IMG/VR virus record: IMGVR_UViG_3300008267_011313
Location: 1 to 20,872 of that record
Length of the DNA stretch: 20,872 nt
Reading direction: 5' to 3' (one strand)
Source of the DNA: a virus
The notes under the pieces are model-generated. The model did no database searches. It was not told where the DNA came from and saw only the letters and a program-made list of their open reading frames with translations. The position numbers and the translations under genes were made by a program. Position 1 is the first letter of the stretch, and every line of letters begins with the position of its first letter. Below are positions 1 through 6,092 of this stretch, one piece after another.

Positions 1-33
1 GGAAGAGCTAGATATCTGTAGGAGGATCAACCT

Positions 34-93
34 ATGCTAATCAAACTACAGTTCGGATTACGCCCAGTTACCCACTGCTCAAGCGGGTGTTGA
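34..93 (+). CDS. Possible 19-aa peptide or remnant of a truncated gene
   Basis: An ATG lies 8 nt after a perfect AGGAGG ribosome-binding sequence (20-25). The frame closes at a TGA one base before the convergent membrane-protein gene ends. It reads only 19 residues (starts MLIKLQFGLRP) and matches no family I recognise. The neighbouring plus frame is open from 41 to a TGA at 143-145 and reads like ordinary protein (contains AQLPTAQAGVELSTFHPI). A truncated or frame-shifted gene that originally joined the two frames is therefore possible. No tRNA or other RNA is evident in 1-94. Confidence 0.2.
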   Translation: MLIKLQFGLRPVTHCSSGC

Positions 94-94
94 A

Positions 95-493
95 TTAAGC
101 ACCTTCCATCCGATAGCGGAGGAGAAGGTGCAATATCCACGCTGACGCACTACCTAGGAATCCGTCGAAAAGGTAGACGAATATATTAAATGGCGAGTTC
201 TGCCATCCGGTATTGTACATAGAAATCTGGTAACAAGGACTGTACAGGAAGATACCGAAAATTACGCCAAGCCAGAACCCTACGCACAACGGACAGTTAA
301 CTAACTTAGTAAAGAACTTAGCTGCTTTTCCTGATCTTAGTACAGCAGTAGTTATATTCCCCTTGTCATCAAGGGTGTAACTTTTATAAGCAATCCATGC
401 ACGGAGAGGCTGCAACAGCCTGGAAAACACGATACCGTTAGCCCCACCGTAACAACTAAGAATAAAAATTATAAGCGTATAAATTTCAAACAT
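95..493 (-). CDS. Small phage membrane protein with a CPLC motif (DUF1360-like)
   Basis: This 132-aa protein has three hydrophobic segments, at about residues 4-26, 69-87 and 103-126, so it is probably an inner-membrane protein. The motif NCPLCVGFWLG (Cys67, Cys70), just before the second segment, resembles the DUF1360-type small membrane proteins found in phages and bacteria; their function is unknown. I chose the ATG at 493 because it forms a TAATG stop-start overlap with the upstream glycosyltransferase-like gene and has GGGGTG 7-12 nt upstream; a GTG at 502 would add three residues. The overlap suggests translational coupling. The identification rests only on motif resemblance; membrane location is a safer claim than family. 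Confidence 0.6.
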   Translation of the reverse strand: MFEIYTLIIFILSCYGGANGIVFSRLLQPLRAWIAYKSYTLDDKGNITTAVLRSGKAAKFFTKLVNCPLCVGFWLGVIFGIFLYSPCYQISMYNTGWQNSPFNIFVYLFDGFLGSASAWILHLLLRYRMEGA

Positions 494-1017
494 TATCTGC
501 ACCCCACTGGTAGTCTAAACATTTTTCGGAAGGCTGTACGATTAGCCTCCCAGGTTTCTCTCATGTAGCCATTTGAATTGTGGAGAATCACAATTGGCAC
601 TGCTTTGTTATTGAAGCCCTGCTCGTAGGCTGATAGGGTATAGTATAGATCGTAGAAGTCCCAATTCGTTGGAAATTCTTTTGGCTTCGCAAGACCGATC
701 TGATCAATAGTCTCTCTTCTAGCAGAAGTTGTACCTGCTGGGCCTACAAACCCCACGCTCTTTTTAGCTAGGGTTTGCTCTAATATTTGCTTAAATACAG
801 TGCGGTCAGAGAGTATTTCAATATCGTCATGACACATTATTACGATATCTTCTCTGCCGGGATTAAGAGTGTCTAATCCAGTCTGGTAGCCCTCAAACAT
901 TGAGTTGGCATCGTATGAGACATGATATTTAATATTTGCTTCTATTAAATAACTAAGTAATTTAGGTAGTGTTTTACTAGGTTTAGTAGTACGACTACAT
1001 ATTATAGCATATATCAT
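493..1017 (-). CDS. Glycosyltransferase-like protein (GT-A, StrF/Glyco_tranf_2_5 type), apparently missing its centre
   Basis: The 174-aa product starts with a beta strand and loop typical of GT-A nucleotide-sugar transferases (MIYAIICSRT). It carries an acidic metal-binding-type motif in IVIMCHDDIEIL (His63-Asp64-Asp65), then GFVGPAGTT near residue 89. The C-terminal third (NWDFYDLYYTLSAYEQGF, PIVILHNSNG, then a W..NR..F segment) matches the end of phage glycosyltransferases of this type as I recall them. Those usually have about 45-50 residues between GPAGTT and the IGL.KP segment, including a VLDG-type motif. Here the parts adjoin near residues 97-101 (about 715-730), so the enzyme may be inactive. 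It could modify phage DNA, virion or host surface glycans; no substrate can be inferred. The start has no clear Shine-Dalgarno sequence and is 15 bp from the divergent terminase gene. Confidence 0.6.
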   Translation of the reverse strand: MIYAIICSRTTKPSKTLPKLLSYLIEANIKYHVSYDANSMFEGYQTGLDTLNPGREDIVIMCHDDIEILSDRTVFKQILEQTLAKKSVGFVGPAGTTSARRETIDQIGLAKPKEFPTNWDFYDLYYTLSAYEQGFNNKAVPIVILHNSNGYMRETWEANRTAFRKMFRLPVGCR

Positions 1018-1032
1018 ATAATGGAATAATAG
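1011..1032. promoter_or_regulatory. Candidate divergent promoter pair between the glycosyltransferase and terminase genes
   Basis: Only 15 bp separate the two start codons. The plus strand has TATAAT at 1017-1022, 10 bp before the terminase ATG. The minus strand has TATTAT at 1026-1031, 8 bp before the glycosyltransferase ATG. If these are -10 elements, transcripts would be leaderless or nearly so. No convincing -35 was assigned, and AT-rich DNA yields such boxes by chance. Confidence 0.35.
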
Positions 1033-1959
1033 ATGGATTTAAATAAAATTAAAGCAGAATTTGAAAAATGTCGGAAGGATCCCGTACACTTTATTTGTAA
1101 TTATATTAAAGTCGTACATCCGATATTTAGACAAGCTGGGTGTACTACTTTAGTTGCTGCTTTCTCACTTTGGAAATGTATGTTTACGCAACATTACAAG
1201 GTGGTTATTTTGTCTAAAGATGACGATGCGTCAATGGAAGTTTTATCTAGAATGAAGACTGCCTATGATGAGCTTCCAGAGTGGCTTAAGCCTAAAGTAG
1301 TTAAAGACTCAGCCCATGCCATGCGGTTTTCTAACGGGTCTGAAATTAAATCTAAGTCATCCTCAAAACAATCAGGACGTTCTGCTGCTGCATCACTACT
1401 AATTCTAGACGAAGCTGCATTCATTGAGAATATTGATACGATTTGGACTGCTGCATTCCCAATCATTTCAACAGGTGGCTCAGTTATCGCTCTTTCCACA
1501 GTTAATGGTGTAGGTAACTGGTTCCACAAACAATATGTTGGGGCTAGGCGTGGCGAGAACTCTTTTCATGCTATTGACATTAATTGGAAGGATCACCCCC
1601 AATATTTTCGGCATCATGGGTACGAGAAGATGTACGAAAAATTAATGGATCAGGATCCTCCAGTAAATATAGACGAATGGGAAGTTAAAACTAGAGGGTC
1701 TATTAGCCATAAAGAATGGCTACAAGAATACGAAGCCGAATTCTTAGGAACTGGCGATACGTTTATCGACGGCGAGATACTGAAACAATTAAAAGAGCAG
1801 ATAAATGAAAATTATTCAACACGTTATAACAACCGTCTTCGTGTGTGGAATGCTCCTCACCCTAGTCACGATTACGTTATTGGCGTGGATACTTCTATTG
1901 GTCGAGGCTTGGACACAGAACTCCAATTAACGAGTTTGCGACAATGCTTGTTGAGATAG
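1033..1959 (+). CDS. Large terminase, N-terminal part (gp17-like ATPase plus start of nuclease), disrupted
   Basis: This 308-aa frame carries the ATPase half of a T4 gp17-like terminase, which pumps DNA into the prohead through the portal. It has a Walker-A remnant RQAGCTT (33-39), Walker B plus catalytic carboxylate LLILDEAAF (Asp126, Glu127), motif C STVNG (155-159) and the first nuclease aspartate in YVIGVDTSIGRG (Asp286). Two things are wrong. First, HPI (29-31) abuts FRQAGCTT; the 30 or so residues that normally lie between, with the Q-motif-like region and the K-S-R-Q lysine, are absent. Second, after GRG (about 1908) the frame ends in 16 unrelated residues, while homology resumes in the -1 frame. 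GGAA at 1023-1026 is a weak ribosome-binding site. As read, the protein should be inactive. Confidence 0.85.
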   Translation: MDLNKIKAEFEKCRKDPVHFICNYIKVVHPIFRQAGCTTLVAAFSLWKCMFTQHYKVVILSKDDDASMEVLSRMKTAYDELPEWLKPKVVKDSAHAMRFSNGSEIKSKSSSKQSGRSAAASLLILDEAAFIENIDTIWTAAFPIISTGGSVIALSTVNGVGNWFHKQYVGARRGENSFHAIDINWKDHPQYFRHHGYEKMYEKLMDQDPPVNIDEWEVKTRGSISHKEWLQEYEAEFLGTGDTFIDGEILKQLKEQINENYSTRYNNRLRVWNAPHPSHDYVIGVDTSIGRGLDTELQLTSLRQCLLR

Positions 1960-2432
1960 CCCGCGAGTACAACACAGCGTACATCATACCAGAGCGAAAC
2001 CTTATTGGTCATAATTTAATCTACCAAATTAAGGAAATCGAGCAATACGAAAACTTGTTTATGGACGATAAACACGAGCCTGGAGTCCAGGTTGCGGATG
2101 CCAATAGGCGGCAAATGCTGGTAAATATGGATGAAGCAATAAGATTAAATAAAATTAAATTAAACTCAGAACGCACAGTAGATGAGCTTTTAACTTTTAT
2201 TATTGACGAATCGGGACGGTATACAGCCGACGTTAACTGCCATGATGACTTAATTATGGCTTTAGCGTTGGCGGTTCACGGTTTTAATGAGATAAGAGCC
2301 AATACTCCCATGATACAACATCGTCCAAATGATGATAATAAATTTATTATGCCTATCTCCCAGTCTAAATATGTTATTAGAACTCCAGGTGGTTTAATAC
2401 ACGAAGAAGATCTTAAATGGCTACTAAGTTAA
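1944..2432 (+). CDS. Large terminase, C-terminal nuclease part in the -1 frame
   Basis: This frame completes the terminase RNase-H-like nuclease domain. It contains YIIPERN (Glu17 of this frame, corresponding to T4 gp17 E458) and NCHDDLIMALALA (Asp101/Asp102, near T4 D542). Homology starts before the ATG: in this frame PINEFAT (1923-1943) immediately precedes the Met, as expected from TerL proteins with a helix ahead of the REYN segment. The ATG at 1944 is therefore probably internal and the fragment part of the same ancestral gene as 1033-1959. By comparison with T4 gp17, about 21 residues between GRG.D and this segment are missing; a loss of about 64 nt would explain the frame change. The end overlaps the portal start by 16 bp. 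Confidence 0.8.
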   Translation: MLVEIAREYNTAYIIPERNLIGHNLIYQIKEIEQYENLFMDDKHEPGVQVADANRRQMLVNMDEAIRLNKIKLNSERTVDELLTFIIDESGRYTADVNCHDDLIMALALAVHGFNEIRANTPMIQHRPNDDNKFIMPISQSKYVIRTPGGLIHEEDLKWLLS

Positions 2433-4189
2433 ACGAAGGTTACACACAATTTAATCCCAGTCGCGGGAGTATATCTAGCTGGTTCGGTTCGTGGTATTAC
2501 CCCATCGGACGTACAGGTAAGTTCTTTGCTAAATTTTTAACTGGTCGCCCACAGCTAAATTTAGATCAAGACGGCACAACTCCACTTACGATAGAGCCAC
2601 CTGACCCACACCCGCTAGAGGGCGATACTGTACTTAGGAGAACTTCAGTTGGAAGTATTTCTCCGTTTAAGGCCACTCAATTAATTCCAGTTAATGAAGA
2701 AGAAATTGAGCGCAAGCGCAGATATCAAGAGTTTGAGGACATGGATGATTATCCAGAAGTCGCCGCCGCTTTTGATATTTATGCTGATGATTCAACTCAA
2801 ACAAACCTCGATGGAACGCACTGGGAGATTCAAACAGATGATCAGCTAATTAAAGATGAAGCTGAGACTTTCTTTGAAGATATCTCACTCCCTACGTTTA
2901 TCTGGGATATCGTTAGAAACACCGTCAAATACGGGGACTGCTTTATAGAGCTTGTTGTAGATATTGATAACATCAAGCGTGGAGTTCAGAAGATAAAGAT
3001 TCTAGATCCAAACTACATCTACAGAATCGAAAACAACTTTGGAATTCTTACAGACTTCCTGCAAGAAATTCCAATGCAGACAGATAATACTATCTTTGGA
3101 AAGATTGGTTCTACAACTGGACAAAGAATTGTTGTCCCACTTGATAAGAATCAGATTGTACACTTTAGAGTGTTTACATCTGACCCAACTTATTATCCCT
3201 ATGGTAAGTCAATTGCGGCTGCGGCGCGATCCATCTATAAGTCGTTGAAAATGATGGAAGACGCGATGTTAATCTACCGATTGACGCGCGCCCCCGAGAG
3301 AAGAATATTCTACGTTGACGTTGGTAATCTCCCAGCCTCCAAGGCTGAACACTATCTTGAAATGCAAAAGAACAAGTTCAAGAAGGAAAAGTATTTCAAT
3401 AGAAATACTGGAGAAATTGACGCTAGATTTAATCCAATGGCACAAGACGAAGACTTCTTCGTTGCTGTCAATGGCAAGGGATCTGGAACCAAGATTGATA
3501 CACTTAAGGGTGCTGAGAATCTAGGTGAGGTTGACGATGTTAAATACTTCAGAGATAAACTGTTAGCTACTCTGAAGATTCCAAAAGATTACATCGTAGA
3601 GAAAGACCAATCGCCAGAACGCAAAGCCAACCTTAGCCAGCTTGATGTTAAGTTTGCTAGAGTTATTGTGCGTATTCAAAGATGCATTGAGATTGGCTTG
3701 GAAGCTGTTCTCAAGCGTCACCTTCTTGTCAAAGGATTCCCACCTTTATCCGTTTCTAAGTTAAAGGTTAAACTGCCTGAGCCATCCGATATGTCTGCCA
3801 AGAGACAGTTGGATATTGATGAGCAGAAGCAGATGAATGATGAGGAAATACATGAAATTAAAACTAAGCTTGAGGAACAGTCTAAGGACCCAATTTTGGG
3901 AGCGATTGCTGCTAACCTTCCCCCCGGTACTCCAATGGGTCCCGTTCCTGGGATGGGCGGCATGGCTGGTGGTATGCCCCCCGGTGGTGCTCCTCCTGGG
4001 GCTATGGGGGCTGGCCCTGGACCTGGGGAAGCTGGTGGTCAAGAGCCTGCTGAAAATACCCCACCTACTCAAATGGAAGAAACCGACTACACTGACTTAA
4101 CCAAGTTAATGTTAAGTGAAGGTTTAAGCGAAGAGGCAATTAAAATTGTTAAAGATTTAGCTATTCAAAGGGAATTAAATAAAATTTAA
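2417..4189 (+). CDS. Portal protein, T4 gp20-like
   Basis: The 590-aa product is a gp20-family portal, the dodecameric ring at the head vertex through which the terminase packages DNA and to which the neck attaches. The strongest evidence is the RAPERRIFYVDVGNLP segment near residue 290, followed by F.RNTGEIDARFNPM, EDFF, TLKGAENLGEVDDVKYFRDK and LKIPKDYI. All align in order with T4 gp20 without gaps, so this gene looks intact, unlike the terminase before it. After the conserved core there is a Gly/Pro/Met-rich low-complexity linker at about residues 502-545 and a helical acidic tail. It overlaps the terminase end by 16 bp, the usual gp17-gp20 neighbourhood but without intervening gp18/gp19 tail genes. 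Confidence 0.93.
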   Translation: MATKLNEGYTQFNPSRGSISSWFGSWYYPIGRTGKFFAKFLTGRPQLNLDQDGTTPLTIEPPDPHPLEGDTVLRRTSVGSISPFKATQLIPVNEEEIERKRRYQEFEDMDDYPEVAAAFDIYADDSTQTNLDGTHWEIQTDDQLIKDEAETFFEDISLPTFIWDIVRNTVKYGDCFIELVVDIDNIKRGVQKIKILDPNYIYRIENNFGILTDFLQEIPMQTDNTIFGKIGSTTGQRIVVPLDKNQIVHFRVFTSDPTYYPYGKSIAAAARSIYKSLKMMEDAMLIYRLTRAPERRIFYVDVGNLPASKAEHYLEMQKNKFKKEKYFNRNTGEIDARFNPMAQDEDFFVAVNGKGSGTKIDTLKGAENLGEVDDVKYFRDKLLATLKIPKDYIVEKDQSPERKANLSQLDVKFARVIVRIQRCIEIGLEAVLKRHLLVKGFPPLSVSKLKVKLPEPSDMSAKRQLDIDEQKQMNDEEIHEIKTKLEEQSKDPILGAIAANLPPGTPMGPVPGMGGMAGGMPPGGAPPGAMGAGPGPGEAGGQEPAENTPPTQMEETDYTDLTKLMLSEGLSEEAIKIVKDLAIQRELNKI

Positions 4190-4212
4190 GTATTAAAAAT
4201 CCCTAGATACTT
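4188..4212 (+). other. Weak intercistronic hairpin after the portal gene
   Basis: AAGTAT (4188-4193, overlapping the portal stop codon) is complementary to ATACTT (4207-4212), giving a 6-bp stem with a 13-nt loop. No immediate T-run follows; the five T at 4224-4228 are the ribosome-binding-site spacer of the next gene. It is too weak to call a terminator; it could be an mRNA-stability element or chance. Confidence 0.15.
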
Positions 4213-4228
4213 GTGATAAAAGGTTTTT

Positions 4229-6082
4229 ATGTTAACTAACTTATTTGAGTCGCGTAATAAGACTTTTCTAAACCTAGTAAAACTAGGTGATTATCTCGCT
4301 CGTTCACTGAGAGAGAATGTTGAACTTTTCAACGTAGAAGATAATACTGTAACTTATCTTAGTGAGTCAGGTCAAGCCATTCGTGGTGAGTTTGATGGCA
4401 AGGCTTTAAAATTAAACAACATTGTTATCGAAGATGCACGTTTGTTTGAAGATAAAGAAGTTTACTCTAAGTTAGTTGACAAGAAGGTTAATGGCTTTCT
4501 TGCTGATATTCTTGAAAATGATCTTGAGAAAGTCCAGGAAAGCTTTGATTCAATACTTGGTCTTTGGGAGACAAGACTTCACTTTGACAGAGTGAAGGAG
4601 AGACTTGTAGCTAAGATTGAGAGATTCGATGAGCGCACTAAGATTGTTTCAACTGAAGAGTTTGATCGCGTTGTTGAGATGAAAGATGATCTAGTGAAGA
4701 TGCTTAAAGAGTCCTCTGGGTTTATTAATATTCCAGAGATCAGAAACACAATAAAGCTTTCCTCAGTGATCTCAAAGTCATTCAATACCCCAAGAATTAC
4801 TTATGATTCATTGACCGAAGGTAAGACCTATGAGATTCCAGCTACAGTAAATCACACGCTATACGATCACCTTTGCAAGCACGAATTAATCACCAAGGAG
4901 CTTGTTGAGGCAAAGTCGAAGCTTGATACTGTATGGCTTACCAATGAGAAAGTTCAAAAGCTTCCAACATTCATTTACGAGTCAAATGAAAACGTAATGA
5001 AGCTTCTGTCGGAGATCATTGTTGATGTTCCATACTTTGCTATGGCTACAAAGAAGCAAATCTCAAATCTGGTAGAGAATAACCTTGATCTTCTCGTTGA
5101 CACTAAGGCTGTCCCAGCTAAGGATGTTAAGGAGTTTGCTGCTAAGATCTTTGAGTTTAAGAAGCCAGTTAAGGAATATGTCACTAGCTTACTAAATGAG
5201 AAATATGGTGTGAATGTTCAGAATCTAACTGACGTTCCAACCTTTGACGCTCTCGTCAAGACCCATATAGTAATATTTGAGTCACTTGGCAAGCTTAGTC
5301 CAAAGAATTCAGTTCTGAAGAAGACTCTTTATGAATTTGCTGAGTCACTTAAGAACAAGAATGGTGTCGAAGCTATCGACGTATCAGACTTCCTTGATTC
5401 TGTATTTAAGGATTGCGAATACGACAGCATTTTACACGAAACCAGTTTAATGAACTATCTTAATTTTGATAAGGTCGCTGATGATCTTGGAAAGATTGGA
5501 CAAGTTCTAAAGATGATCCAAGCTGGCATGGGAATGGGTGCTGCCTCGCCTGCTGCTGGTGGCGGAATGCCCCCTGCGGCCACAGGAATGGCTGCTGAGG
5601 TTCCCGAGGGTGAGGGTCAGTACGAGACTGATGGGGGAGAGGACGCTGGGATGGATATACTCCCTGACGATGACGGTGAAGCTGGCGACGAGGTTCCTGC
5701 TATGGGTGCCGAGGATGCCGCCGCTGAAGTTCAAGGTGAGGAAGCCGCCGAGGAAATGGGCGACGAAGAGGGAGAGGACAGCGGTAACCTAGAAGGCTAT
5801 GAAGACGAAGCCGAATTTGTTGATAAGGATGAGCTTATTGACAATATGAGAGAGCTTGAGGAGCTTATTGCCATGTTAAAGTCTGAAGAGGAGGGAGAGG
5901 AAGCTCCAATGGGCGACGGCGATGAGATGCCTCCAATAGATACTGGAGAGGGAGAGGATGAAGTTCATATTGATGTGGACTCTCATAACGATGGGGAAGA
6001 TGACGAGGAAGAAGACGCTGAGGAATCCGACGAGGAGCCGCCAGCTAAACCAAAAAAGAAGAAGGGTAAGTCAGAAAACTAA
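4229..6082 (+). CDS. Acidic 617-aa protein, possible prohead core or scaffold component
   Basis: I do not recognise a family. Residues 1-430 are mainly charged, helix-forming sequence. A short Met/Gly/Ala/Pro-rich linker follows (about 431-454), then a strikingly acidic stretch of Glu, Asp and Gly (about 454-606), and a basic end, PKKKKGK. The place directly after a gp20-type portal is where T4 encodes its prohead core proteins gp67 and gp68 and the gp21 protease. An acidic, helical protein there may be a core/scaffold or protease-processed internal protein; this is inference from position and composition only. Expression signals are good: AAAGG at 4219-4223, five bases before the ATG. The linker resembles that of the portal, and the acidic part is GC-richer than the flanks. 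Alternatives are an internal head protein or a virion-associated regulator. Confidence 0.7.
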   Translation: MLTNLFESRNKTFLNLVKLGDYLARSLRENVELFNVEDNTVTYLSESGQAIRGEFDGKALKLNNIVIEDARLFEDKEVYSKLVDKKVNGFLADILENDLEKVQESFDSILGLWETRLHFDRVKERLVAKIERFDERTKIVSTEEFDRVVEMKDDLVKMLKESSGFINIPEIRNTIKLSSVISKSFNTPRITYDSLTEGKTYEIPATVNHTLYDHLCKHELITKELVEAKSKLDTVWLTNEKVQKLPTFIYESNENVMKLLSEIIVDVPYFAMATKKQISNLVENNLDLLVDTKAVPAKDVKEFAAKIFEFKKPVKEYVTSLLNEKYGVNVQNLTDVPTFDALVKTHIVIFESLGKLSPKNSVLKKTLYEFAESLKNKNGVEAIDVSDFLDSVFKDCEYDSILHETSLMNYLNFDKVADDLGKIGQVLKMIQAGMGMGAASPAAGGGMPPAATGMAAEVPEGEGQYETDGGEDAGMDILPDDDGEAGDEVPAMGAEDAAAEVQGEEAAEEMGDEEGEDSGNLEGYEDEAEFVDKDELIDNMRELEELIAMLKSEEEGEEAPMGDGDEMPPIDTGEGEDEVHIDVDSHNDGEDDEEEDAEESDEEPPAKPKKKKGKSEN

Positions 6083-6092
6083 AAGGTAAAAT

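Noticed and set aside
1-94. tRNA gene on either strand
   Set aside because: Short complementary stretches exist, but no cloverleaf with acceptor, D, anticodon and T arms could be built.
493-502. GTG at 502 as start of the membrane protein
   Set aside because: The ATG at 493 overlaps the previous stop as TAATG and has better spacing to GGGGTG.
1896-1960. Programmed frameshift joining the two terminase frames
   Set aside because: No slippery heptamer is evident, and joining the frames still leaves about 21 conserved residues absent, so a deletion explains the data better.
1033-2432. Terminase split by an intron, intein or homing endonuclease
   Set aside because: There is no inserted sequence: the two frames overlap, and conserved residues are missing rather than separated.
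3718-4100. Antisense and alternate-frame open frames across the portal 3' end
   Set aside because: They arise from the Gly/Pro-rich GC-rich coding sequence, have no ribosome-binding signal, and contradict the conserved portal frame.
5507-5792. Extra open frames across the acidic region of the 617-aa gene
   Set aside because: They reflect compositional bias of the acidic codons; the translated sequences look like shadow frames.
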